Shown here in pieces: positions 32,757 through 40,919 of a stretch of DNA of 64,000 bases. Source of the stretch: Verrucomicrobiales bacterium (GTDB taxonomy: Bacteria > Verrucomicrobiota > Verrucomicrobiia > Verrucomicrobiales > DEV007); assembly GCA_029233965.1 (NCBI GenBank), contig JARGOP010000013.1:26177-90176 (forward strand), in the 5' to 3' direction. Below the pieces are notes generated by a model that was not told the DNA's origin, did no database searches, and was given only the letters and a program-made list of their open reading frames with translations. The first letter of the stretch is position 1. The number at the start of each line of letters is the position of its first letter. The position numbers were made by a program, and so were the translations under genes.

Positions 32757-34973
32757 TCAAGGGGGGGAGTAAAGTTGCCTCAAAAAATTGCCGAAGGGAG
32801 GCGTGACGTGCGACGGGGCTGAACGTTCCGGGGTAGGACCCTGGTTCGGGTTGAGAAGATGTGGATTGAGAACCGGTTGCGCCCGTGGTAGATTGGCGCG
32901 CAGGTTGGGAGCGGTATTGCGATCCGGGTGGACCGGATCAGGGGAGGCAAACTCGTCGGGAAGGATGTGGCTTTGATGGATTTTCCGGCTGATAAAGTCG
33001 GACGCGCCGGAATCGTCCGGGAGATAGAGCAACGGAGTCACGATGAAAACGAGACTGGTGTGATCCTTTTGTTGATCGGAATTCTTGAATAAGTGCCTCA
33101 GCGCCGGGACATCGCCGAAAACCGGCACCTTAGCACTGTCCTCCGAGCGGACCTCCTCGTAAAATCCGCCAATCAAGAGCGAGTGTCCGTTTGGAACCCT
33201 CGCCACCGTTGTAACAGAGGACTCGTTGACCCGCGGGTAGCTGTTTCCGGAAGAACTGGTGATATATTCGACGACCTGAGCGGAGCGGGGGCGCAGTTTC
33301 ATGCGAATAGTGCCGTCGGGAAGGATCGTCGGAGTGACCGCGAGAGTCACTCCGACCTCCCGTGTCGTCGATGGATCTCCGACACTGTCTTCATCGTCGA
33401 TTTTATAGCGGACCTCCTCGCTCGAATTTTGCCCGCCTGTCGTTGCGGTAACAGTGGTGGTGATGATTGGAATCCTGTCTACGACAGAAATCAGTCCTTC
33501 CTCATTATCTTCCGTGATGAGAGTCGGGCTCGACTCTTGTTCCGCAAGGCCTCCGGTATTCAGAGCTTTAAAGACCGCCTCGATCTGAATAGGAGAGAGC
33601 ACGAGGTGGCCTTCCTCACCGTCTCCGGAGGAGGAAGAGTTGAAATTACGCGTCGTTTCCACGAGACTGAGACCCGTGCCTGTAGTGTTTCGGGCAACAA
33701 CGGAGGTGGCGCTGTCGAGCCCGGGAAGTCCGAAAATGGAATTAAGGCTTCCGGATGCATTGAGGCTGATTCCACCCTCGTTCCCCAGGATGGAAGACCA
33801 GTCGACTCCGACTAGGTTGCGTGAGGAGGTGGATATCCTCAGGATACGGGTCTCGATAGCGATTTGTTGCTTGGGCTGATCTATTTCCTCCAGAAAGGCA
33901 AGGAGTCTTTTGACTTGCTTTTCGTTGTCAGAAATCACAAGGGTATTTGTCTTGGTCTCGAACTCAAGGATTCCTGTGCCCGGAGTCAGGAAGGGCTGGA
34001 GAATGATTTTTGTCTGCTCCATATCATCGGGCCGGAGATACTTCAGCTGGTAGCGGACCGCCTCCTGTGGCAGGTGCGCCAGCTGTTGTGAGTTAAAGAC
34101 GTAAACGGTATTGTCCGTGGAGTGGATTGTGAGACCGAACATGAGGCCCACTTCCTGCATCTGAGTGACTGGGTCACCATCGCGAAGTTCGCCGGTTACG
34201 ACAAACTCCGGTGTGTCCAGCGAGGAGTTGTGAAAGTACTGAAGATCGGCCAATCGGGCGAGGTGTTGGAACACATCGTTGAGGGGAGCTTTTTCAAGCC
34301 AGAATCCAGATTCGGTCGTTTCAATGAAGGTTTCCGTGGTGTTACTGCTGCTTTCCGTTGACAAAGGAACGGTATCCCGGGCGGAAGTGGAAACCTGGGC
34401 GAGAAGCAGAGGGTGATCTCCAGGTGAGTTTCCCGAATCAGAATTCGTCGGGGAGTCTGTGAAAGTGCCGACCTCGTCTCGCGAAGACCCCTCGTTCCGA
34501 AGGGGATGGACCGCTGGGACCGATTCCAATGGCAAGCCTGGTGGAAGAGAATTGGAGACGGTACCTTCCACCCCTTCAGACAGAAACGGCAACGAAGTTC
34601 GGGCGATACCGGCGGGAGCTCCTGAAGCCGGTGTAGCCCAGTAGCCGGAAGAAGTATCTGGTTCAGCTCTATTGGAAACCGCGTCAGCGGCGTGAGCTGG
34701 CCCCGGACGAGGCGAAGATTGCCCGATCCAGTCTCCCTCGAAGCGGAGTGCCTCCTCGGTCATTCCGGAAGAAGCCAAAAAGTAGGTAGCCCCCAGTAGA
34801 ATCGTGATAATAAAGGAGACCGAGATAATCCGGGGGAGCGAGTGCAAACGGTCTGACGGGGCTGCTCTTCGCATAGTTACCGAGCGAGATTCATCAGAGT
34901 TCATGGAATCCTCAGTAAGAAGGAAACCAAGGTCTCCGGAAAGATCTTCAGACTTGACGGGACGCTCGGGCAT
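32757..34973 (-). CDS. gspD: Secretin (GspD/PilQ-like outer-membrane channel)
   Basis: Up to 738 residues. A hydrophobic helix (IISVSFIITILLGATYFLASS) near residues 49-69 acts as signal or anchor. A disordered Ser/Pro-rich stretch follows, then an N-domain (QHLARLADLQYFHNSSLDTP), an N1-like domain (KTNTLVISDNEKQVKRLLAF) and the secretin core with AIETRILRISTSSRNLVGVD, ISVVDRIPIITTT, TREVGVTLAVTPTI and VPNGHSLLIGGFYEE. It forms the outer-membrane gate. The start is uncertain: 34973, 34904 (GAGG five bases upstream) or 34874 (gives a conventional signal peptide). A Pro/Asn-rich tail follows the channel domain. Confidence 0.9.
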   Translation of the reverse strand: MPERPVKSEDLSGDLGFLLTEDSMNSDESRSVTMRRAAPSDRLHSLPRIISVSFIITILLGATYFLASSGMTEEALRFEGDWIGQSSPRPGPAHAADAVSNRAEPDTSSGYWATPASGAPAGIARTSLPFLSEGVEGTVSNSLPPGLPLESVPAVHPLRNEGSSRDEVGTFTDSPTNSDSGNSPGDHPLLLAQVSTSARDTVPLSTESSSNTTETFIETTESGFWLEKAPLNDVFQHLARLADLQYFHNSSLDTPEFVVTGELRDGDPVTQMQEVGLMFGLTIHSTDNTVYVFNSQQLAHLPQEAVRYQLKYLRPDDMEQTKIILQPFLTPGTGILEFETKTNTLVISDNEKQVKRLLAFLEEIDQPKQQIAIETRILRISTSSRNLVGVDWSSILGNEGGISLNASGSLNSIFGLPGLDSATSVVARNTTGTGLSLVETTRNFNSSSSGDGEEGHLVLSPIQIEAVFKALNTGGLAEQESSPTLITEDNEEGLISVVDRIPIITTTVTATTGGQNSSEEVRYKIDDEDSVGDPSTTREVGVTLAVTPTILPDGTIRMKLRPRSAQVVEYITSSSGNSYPRVNESSVTTVARVPNGHSLLIGGFYEEVRSEDSAKVPVFGDVPALRHLFKNSDQQKDHTSLVFIVTPLLYLPDDSGASDFISRKIHQSHILPDEFASPDPVHPDRNTAPNLRANLPRAQPVLNPHLLNPNQGPTPERSAPSHVTPPFGNFLRQLYSPP

Positions 34974-35088
34974 AAGTTTCCACTAGGGATCAGATCGGGG
35001 CGCATACAAGAGAGTTAAAAGGCAAACTGAGTCGCTTTCAAGAGAATTTAAAAACTATGCATCCCAAGACGACTCGCCTCCGGGCTCT

Positions 35089-35751
35089 CTACCGAATGGG
35101 AATAACCCCGGATCGCGGGAAAATTCCCTTTTCTTCAGGCGGGTCCGAAGAGGGGGCCTTTCTGCGTAGAATGAAGGCACCGGTGCGAAAAGGCCTGACC
35201 ACTTCTTCCCCAGTGTCAGAATCGCGAAAGTGAACGCCTTCAGCCGTAATGGTTACGAAAACAAGGTTTACTAGAATTCCTTCGATCTGTATTGGAAGCG
35301 AAGCGCCTTCCTGATAGAGTCTGCCGCGGACTACAATTTGATTTTTCGACGGATAGATTCCGGTAAGGGGCAGAGCCCCGACCGCTCGGGAAGTTAACCC
35401 GGAAGGCGGTCTTTCCTGCTCCTCCTCGATCTGAGCCTCTTCGGGCTCTAGAACAAACTCGGGCGCTTTTTTCTCTGAGGTCATCGGAAACCCGAATGGG
35501 TCAAGAACCCTCGAATTCATTCGGATTTTTTCCTGAATCCCACTCATCCGCAACGCTTCGCGTGATGCCGGAGGCATCCCGGCTTCCGAATCGTCAACCG
35601 CATCTACGCCGAGAGCACTCTCCTGGGCCGGCAGATTCAGGAAAAGAGGAGGGGAGAAGAAAAAGGCAATCAACAGGAAGATGAACCGGTAATGTGCCGG
35701 GATCGCCAATTCCTGCAGAGAATGGGCTTTGGAGTCGGGAAAGAAATTCAT
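35089..35751 (-). CDS. PilP/GspC-like exported protein
   Basis: A 220-residue protein with an N-terminal hydrophobic segment (YRFIFLLIAFFFSPPLFLNLPAQ) and a short C-terminal beta domain (SKNQIVVRGRLYQEGASLPI, VFVTITAEGVHFRDSDTGEE). That domain, near the secretin gene, matches the layout of PilP or the GspC homology region, which bind the secretin N-domain. It overlaps the PilO-like gene by ATGA and is followed by the secretin after 115 bases, the common PilN-PilO-PilP-secretin order. Homology is inferred from position and fold, not from a motif. Confidence 0.6.
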   Translation of the reverse strand: MNFFPDSKAHSLQELAIPAHYRFIFLLIAFFFSPPLFLNLPAQESALGVDAVDDSEAGMPPASREALRMSGIQEKIRMNSRVLDPFGFPMTSEKKAPEFVLEPEEAQIEEEQERPPSGLTSRAVGALPLTGIYPSKNQIVVRGRLYQEGASLPIQIEGILVNLVFVTITAEGVHFRDSDTGEEVVRPFRTGAFILRRKAPSSDPPEEKGIFPRSGVIPIR

Positions 35752-36320
35752 GTTCGAATCGCGGGAGCATCCCAGTGAAGATAAACAATTCGAAAAATGA
35801 GATACGGGCCGCCGCCAGTCGACGCCTCAACTCCGCCCCTCGTCACCTCAAGGCTCTCGAGCATCAGGGCCGGCATTTCGGATTCGAAAGTTGCCAGCAG
35901 GGTCTGCATTTCTTGAAAATACCCTTCGAAAGTCAGGGCGATTCGCGAATGAGGCAGGTTGGTGGGGCCGGTTACCGCCCCGCCCACGGGAGCCTGCCCC
36001 ATCGCGGTGCGCCTCAGGGAACCGGGCGGAAATTCGGAGAGGGTGCGATCAATCAGCTGGGTGAATTTATGAAAAAAATCCTCACGACCCAGTTCTTCCC
36101 ATGTCGTAAGATCTCCCCGCCTCTCTCCGGACCCCATGAACTCTTCAAGCAGACTGACCTGCGCTTTCACCATTCGCAGCTCTTCACGTGCAAGCTCACG
36201 TTTCTCCATTTCCTCACTGACTTGTGAGCGGACATAGAAAATCACACCCAGCAACAACACGGCCAGGGCGGCTGGAACGGCATATCCGTGAACCAGAATT
36301 GCTTGGCGGTGACGATTCAT
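35748..36320 (-). CDS. PilO/GspM-like inner-membrane protein
   Basis: A 190-residue bitopic protein: short cytoplasmic start, membrane helix (GYAVPAALAVLLLGVIFYV), a coiled-coil stretch (QVSEEMEKRELAREELRMVK, AQVSLLEEF) and a ferredoxin-like beta/alpha end (IALTFEGYFQEMQTLLATFE). This is the PilO/GspM plan, which pairs with PilN/GspL. The longer frame to 36437 is rejected because it overlaps the upstream gene; ATG 36320 gives the normal topology. The order secretin, PilP-like, PilO-like, GspL-like recalls the Amuc_1098-1101 region of Akkermansia; I state this from memory. Confidence 0.7.
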   Translation of the reverse strand: MNRHRQAILVHGYAVPAALAVLLLGVIFYVRSQVSEEMEKRELAREELRMVKAQVSLLEEFMGSGERRGDLTTWEELGREDFFHKFTQLIDRTLSEFPPGSLRRTAMGQAPVGGAVTGPTNLPHSRIALTFEGYFQEMQTLLATFESEMPALMLESLEVTRGGVEASTGGGPYLIFRIVYLHWDAPAIRT

Positions 36321-36354
36321 GATGATTTTCGGGGATACCCTGGCGGGGAGGAAA

Positions 36355-38274
36355 TTAATTGGTAATGCGGGGCAGGGTCGGGAGTGAGTCCATCCTCTCA
36401 GGTGCGACTCGATTTCCAAGGGAAAGGTCAAACGCATTGCGGAAGCGTCGCGTGAACTGGAGGGGGAAGTAGGGTGACTCCGGCATGCTTGCCTGTCGTT
36501 GTTGAAAGGTAAGTTCCAGCGATGATTCTAAGTCGTCACTTAGATAAGGGGCTTCATTCTCAAGAGCAATCTGCTTTACGATGCCACTCACTTCGCGCTC
36601 CGAACCGAGAGAGGCGATATTGGCCGCCAATTCCGGGTCAATGTAGCCCGAAAAGCGCCAACGCCTCGTGTAGCCGACTCGATTGTTCGCAATCACCGGA
36701 GCCTCGAGCCTGTAGGAAAAATCCTGCAGAAGAAGACCGCTGTTTTCAGGGAAAAGGCGAAGGGGAAGCTCCAAAGCGAGCCAGCCCTCCGAGCGGTTCG
36801 AAAGGATGTCATCCCAAGCCTGCCAGCGTTTCTTTTCCTCCATAAGAACGGCAAGCTGCTCATTTGCCTCAGTTACGGCCTCGGGCGAGCTGCTCCACTC
36901 GGGGGAGTTTACTTTGCGAAAGACATCCGTCCCGAAATAGAGCCCGGATAGAATGAAGAGAAAACAGAGTGCTGAGCGAAAGAAGCGACTTGTTCGGGCG
37001 AGAAGGAGATCGGCCCGGCCCGGCAGCCGCGCCGCTTCCTCGGTAGTAGTAGAATAAAAATCGAGAAGGGCGGCTTCCGCCAGCGCCCCGTCATCTGGGT
37101 CGGCGTGAGGCAATTCCGCCTCGGGAATTCCTTCAGCAAACCCGGCGGATTCCGGAAGGAGCCCCAGAGCCATCGATGTAATGGTGATTCCGGGAAAAGA
37201 ATTTGCGACCGGACCAAAGTCGGGAACGCCGTTCTCCGGGGGGGACCGATCCAGGAAAAGAAGCCGTGAAACGGGAACATTTCCCGTCGCGAAAACGCTT
37301 TGAACAAGATCGGAGAGATCCGCGGCTTCCTGCCCTTGCGGAGTCGGCCTCGGCAAAACCCGGATGATTTCGGGATGCCCGCTATTATCCAAAACGGCAT
37401 AAACGGTCTGCTTCGGGTAGCGCACCACCGCCAAAAGACTGCCCTTTTCAGATTCAACAGAGTCGTTACCGGCAAGAGTAAGAGCCTGTCGCAGCATTTC
37501 GAGTGCGGCACTCCGCGCTTCCGCAGCAATGGGGTAGCCGAGAGAATTGCCGAACCCGCGCAATTCGTCGACGAAACAGCGAAACCGGTTGGAAAGACTC
37601 GCTCCAAACCGGTCCCTTGATTCCGGATCCCCCGCTGCGAGGGGGAGAAGCCTCCAGGCGCTCGCTTCGGCGGAAACGGAACGGTCACCGAGGGCCTTCT
37701 CGGGCGCGAGGATGAGCAGTTCATCCAGGTCGGACAGGTCGGTCTCGGCATCAAATTCCAATGCCAGCTTCCTGATGTGAAAGGATTCGGAAAGGTGCAA
37801 AATCACCCCCAGTCCTGAATCACGAGCTTCGCGGTAAGGCTGAATCAAGTCCCTCACGAGTCCCTGTAATGACTCCCGCGAAGCGGGCGAAAGGCGTGGG
37901 CTGGTCTCGCCTTCGTCTGTGACAAGGGACAGGTCGGGGAGCCGGGGACCGTCCAGCCACCGGTCCGAAGCCAACTCGCGAATTTTCGAGAGGACGAGCT
38001 CCCCTGAAACAAAAAGATGCCACTGAACAGCCTGCTGGTCGGCCCGCCGATACCAACCCAAGTTTCTCAAGTGACCTTCTGAAGGTCTTGACAGCTGTTT
38101 TGACTGCCGGTAAAGGGAGCGCAGGGAACTGTTGACCGGGAGATGTTCCATGAGAACCTGAACCCCGTCCGACGCGATGGGGAGAGCTAAGGGAAGGTGT
38201 GGAATGCGGCTGACCACAAGAGCGGGAAGAATCCTGCGGTCAGCTAGCTTTCCGGGGGGGGATTCACGCAACAC
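36355..38274 (-). CDS. Large GspL / PilM-PilN fusion-like protein
   Basis: A 639-residue protein. The first 430 residues are cytoplasmic with an actin-like (PilM/GspL) pattern: SLLAVVRYPKQTVYAVLDNS and SRLLFLDRSPPENGVPDFGP near residues 285-355. One membrane helix (LCFLFILSGLYFGTDVF) lies near 437-453, then a coiled-coil stretch (VTEANEQLAVLMEEKKRWQA) and a PilN-like periplasmic domain. It would couple the ATPase ring to the periplasmic assembly. The start is GTG at 38272-38274; ATG 38151 is an alternative. The gene follows the prepilin gene and precedes the PilO-like gene by 34 bases. Confidence 0.68.
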   Translation of the reverse strand: MLRESPPGKLADRRILPALVVSRIPHLPLALPIASDGVQVLMEHLPVNSSLRSLYRQSKQLSRPSEGHLRNLGWYRRADQQAVQWHLFVSGELVLSKIRELASDRWLDGPRLPDLSLVTDEGETSPRLSPASRESLQGLVRDLIQPYREARDSGLGVILHLSESFHIRKLALEFDAETDLSDLDELLILAPEKALGDRSVSAEASAWRLLPLAAGDPESRDRFGASLSNRFRCFVDELRGFGNSLGYPIAAEARSAALEMLRQALTLAGNDSVESEKGSLLAVVRYPKQTVYAVLDNSGHPEIIRVLPRPTPQGQEAADLSDLVQSVFATGNVPVSRLLFLDRSPPENGVPDFGPVANSFPGITITSMALGLLPESAGFAEGIPEAELPHADPDDGALAEAALLDFYSTTTEEAARLPGRADLLLARTSRFFRSALCFLFILSGLYFGTDVFRKVNSPEWSSSPEAVTEANEQLAVLMEEKKRWQAWDDILSNRSEGWLALELPLRLFPENSGLLLQDFSYRLEAPVIANNRVGYTRRWRFSGYIDPELAANIASLGSEREVSGIVKQIALENEAPYLSDDLESSLELTFQQRQASMPESPYFPLQFTRRFRNAFDLSLGNRVAPERMDSLPTLPRITN

Positions 38275-38316
38275 GGCATGTTTATGCTGAACCGCTCAGC
38301 ACTGAAGGCAGGGAGA

Positions 38317-38700
38317 CTACCAACCTGCCGTATCTGCCGGTGCGTGACCTGCGGCGCTGCAAGTCAGGTAAGCAGTCCCGACCGCGGGAACTGTTCCGAG
38401 CCAGGTGTAGGTTCCTCCCGAAGGACAGACCGGAGCCGACGCGATTAACTTACCTGTTCCCACAAGATCGGTTTGCGTGAGAGTACCACCTGTGGCGAGG
38501 TCATTGAGATTTTGATGGGATCGAACTGCCTTCTGCACTGCGGAGATCTGCATGATGCACCGGGACTTGTTGGTCGCCTCGCGATAATTCTGAACTCCGA
38601 TAAACAGCACTGCCACCAGTCCCAAGAGGACTGCAATGACAACAGTGATTTCGATGAGGGTTAGGCCGGCTTCGTTCTTGCGGGTGGGAGTAAATTTCAT
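38317..38700 (-). CDS. Type IV pilin-like major prepilin candidate
   Basis: A 127-residue prepilin: 12-residue leader (MKFTPTRKNEAG), then LTLIEITVVIAVLLGLVAVLF with Glu at mature position 5, a polar helix (NYREATNKSRCIMQISAVQK) and a small head with three cysteines. The short size and the position at the head of the assembly genes make it the best candidate for the main pilin. The frame extends upstream to 38787 without a prepilin-like start; ATG 38700, with GGAG close by, is preferred. 38701-39041 between it and the PilT-like gene holds no gene but several short inverted repeats and is a likely promoter region. Confidence 0.88.
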   Translation of the reverse strand: MKFTPTRKNEAGLTLIEITVVIAVLLGLVAVLFIGVQNYREATNKSRCIMQISAVQKAVRSHQNLNDLATGGTLTQTDLVGTGKLIASAPVCPSGGTYTWLGTVPAVGTAYLTCSAAGHAPADTAGW

Positions 38701-39041
38701 AGCTCCGTAATATTCAGGAGGAATGCGTTTTTTAAAAGCAAAAAAAGCAGTTATTTGGAATCGGTTTCCACTGAAAAAGATTGACACCAGGGAGATAGCT
38801 AAAGACCGTCAGGGGCGAAGGGGGGAGGAAATTCCGCGACAAAGCGCGAACTTCCTGCAAACTTCGGCCTGCAAAGGCACCACGGGCTTCCTGAAGCAAC
38901 TCAGAGAGTGCCCCGGCACGTGAACCGCTTTACGCACATCGAGCTCTCACGAGTGCTTTGTGCCCGTCGCTTATGCGGGCCGTTCATCGTGGTTTCCATT
39001 CCTGTTGAGGAAACAGGATATCTTCCCCCATGGAGTGATAA

Positions 39042-40253
39042 TTAGGAGGTGAAAAGCATGTTCTCGCTCTCATCCTCATTCATTCGGTTCATGGTGTAGG
39101 ACTGATGGGAAATACGCCCCGCCTCAAGGAGATGACCGAGATTGCGGTCCCATTCAATGTTTCCGCTATGCTTGAGGACGTCTTCGAGGGCTTTCGAAGA
39201 ACTGCCGTATCCGGCAATGCCGGAGCGGACAGCGCTACTGGTATTTTGTAGAAATTCGTAGTTGAGAACTCTGTTTTCCCCTGTGGGGATGAGGCCCTGA
39301 GAAAGGACGAACATCAGAATTTCCGAAAGCCGTCCAAGAAGAGAGCGGTGTTGGTCCTGCGGGAAAAATTCGAGAATCCGATTAAGAGTTTTGACGGCGC
39401 CATTGGTGTGCAAAGTAGAAATCACGACGTGCCCCGTCTGGGCAGCCTCGATGGCAATCTCCATCGTTTCGCGGTCGCGAATTTCACCAAGCAGGATGAC
39501 ATGGGGGGCCTTTCGAAGCGCATCTTTGAGTCCCTGATGGTAGGTGGCAACGTGCTTGCCGACCTCCTGCTGGGTAACGAAGCCGGGCGAGGCAATCTCC
39601 CGGCCCGAGCCATCATCGGGGAGATACCGCGAATACCGATACTCAATTGGATCCTCCACTGTCACGATGTGACGGGGATGATTTTGTCTCAACCAGTCCA
39701 GAATCGCGGCGAGAGTCGTCGACTTCCCTGATCCGGTTTGACCGGTGACAAGACCAAAGCCCTGGCGACGAACCATAAACCCTCGCAGTGACTGTACCGT
39801 ATCCGGCGCAATTCCAAGTTGGCCAAGGTCGGCAATCTGGTCGCTTAGAATTCGGCAGGTAATACCCGGCCCCCGGGTGCTGAGGTGGGCCTGCACGCGC
39901 ATACGACCGGAGAACGTTCCGTCCGGCAAAGGAAAACCTTCGCTGCTGAAATCCACAACCTTATCACGTCGAAGACGCTCCTCGAAGTCCTCCATCTCCT
40001 GCAGATGCCCGGTTTCTGCGGACTCGTCTTCCTCTTGGCGCGAATAAAGAAAACTGATCAGACTCATCACCTCGCAGAAGGAGATGACTCCCAGGGCATC
40101 AAGAATTTCGAGACCCTTTTTGGTGTGGCAATAAACCGGTGTCCCTGATCGCACCTGAATATCAGAAATTGCCTGGCCTTCAAAAGAGCTGAAGGTGGCA
40201 GCCATAATTTCCGCGGGGTCTCTGGGCAATTTCTCGTCAGTTTTCAATTTCAT
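39042..40253 (-). CDS. pilT: PilT-like retraction ATPase
   Basis: A 403-residue ATPase of the PilT/PilU type. Walker A GQTGSGKST (171-179), Asp box VTVEDPIEYRYS, Walker B LLGEIRDRETMEIA (255-268) and His box TGHVVISTLHTNG are intact. It lacks the zinc site of GspE, as in PilT. Compared with textbook PilT, there is an extra segment of roughly a dozen residues after the Asp box (RYLPDDGSGREIASPGF). PilT powers filament retraction, so its presence points to a dynamic pilus rather than a plain secretion system. The start is set at ATG 40253; the upstream extension to 40322 does not look like coding sequence. Confidence 0.9.
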   Translation of the reverse strand: MKLKTDEKLPRDPAEIMAATFSSFEGQAISDIQVRSGTPVYCHTKKGLEILDALGVISFCEVMSLISFLYSRQEEDESAETGHLQEMEDFEERLRRDKVVDFSSEGFPLPDGTFSGRMRVQAHLSTRGPGITCRILSDQIADLGQLGIAPDTVQSLRGFMVRRQGFGLVTGQTGSGKSTTLAAILDWLRQNHPRHIVTVEDPIEYRYSRYLPDDGSGREIASPGFVTQQEVGKHVATYHQGLKDALRKAPHVILLGEIRDRETMEIAIEAAQTGHVVISTLHTNGAVKTLNRILEFFPQDQHRSLLGRLSEILMFVLSQGLIPTGENRVLNYEFLQNTSSAVRSGIAGYGSSSKALEDVLKHSGNIEWDRNLGHLLEAGRISHQSYTMNRMNEDESENMLFTS

Positions 40254-40485
40254 CGAATTACTTAAGCAGGATCCCCGTTCGAAAGTCCAAAAGTGTCCCC
40301 TTCGAAAGGCCGGGGAAATCATCGGAGTCCCGCCAACACTGAAGGAATTCCTCTCATTTCAAACGAAAAGTCAAGTAAGCTTTGCCGTTCCGACGGGCTT
40401 CTTCACCGAAGATCATGACTGTTTTCCTCTCGGTAGGCAGTGTTTTCCACCAATCATTTCATTTTCTCCGATAGAACTATGCTCC

Positions 40486-40919
40486 ACTGTCCCCGCCTCT
40501 TCCTTCTCAGCGGCGCTCCGGCGGGGGTGTGATAGGCTGCGTGCGCAGGGTGTGGAAGTTGACTCACGACTCTCGTGCGGCCTGGCTGATGGAGAGACCT
40601 ATGCTATGATGCAGTTTGAAATAACTCCGCGTAGTAATTCCCGCTGGAAGTGCCTGCTCACTCGGGAAAGGGAATGGAGATGTATGCCCACGAGGTTCGT
40701 TCGAGCGCTCCCGATGAAGACCGGGCGGAGTTCCCCGGAGAAAAGGGGGAACGGATTTGGCCCCCTCTGGTTGCATTACTTCCCGCCGCCCGGGAAACGG
40801 GTCATTCTTTCGCCTGACAAAACCCCGACCTTTTCTATTTGAAGGCCTTTCGTGAAAGCCGGGGGATTACTGCAGCGGTCAAACTGGCAGGTCCGTTCAT
40901 TCTCAGCTATCACCCCTGA
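40486..40919 (+). pseudogene. Decayed gene, family unknown
   Basis: Protein-like sequence is spread over two frames on the plus strand. 40486-40665 encodes ALRRGCDRLRAQGVEVDSRL and LSCGLADGETYAMMQFEITP. From 40677 another frame gives EMYAHEVRSSAPDEDRAEFP and RIWPPLVALLPAARETGHSF, then an in-frame TGA and QNPDLFYLKAFRESRGITAA up to TGA at 40917-40919. One frameshift and one stop therefore interrupt an ancestral gene of about 140 codons. I do not recognise the family. 40254-40485 shows nothing identifiable. Sequencing error is possible, but two lesions make decay more likely. Confidence 0.45.

Noticed and set aside
38788..39041. Possible small RNA or terminator in the prepilin/PilT gap
   Set aside because: Several short inverted repeats exist, but none has a stem plus T run on either strand strong enough to call.
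32757..40253. Classical complete type II secretion system
   Set aside because: A retraction ATPase is present, and no GspC with PDZ, GspK or prepilin peptidase was found, so a standard T2SS is not supported.
40195..40842. 215-codon plus-strand ORF
   Set aside because: Only its middle (about 40486-40665) looks protein-like; the rest is antisense to the PilT-like gene or out of frame with the decayed gene's second half.
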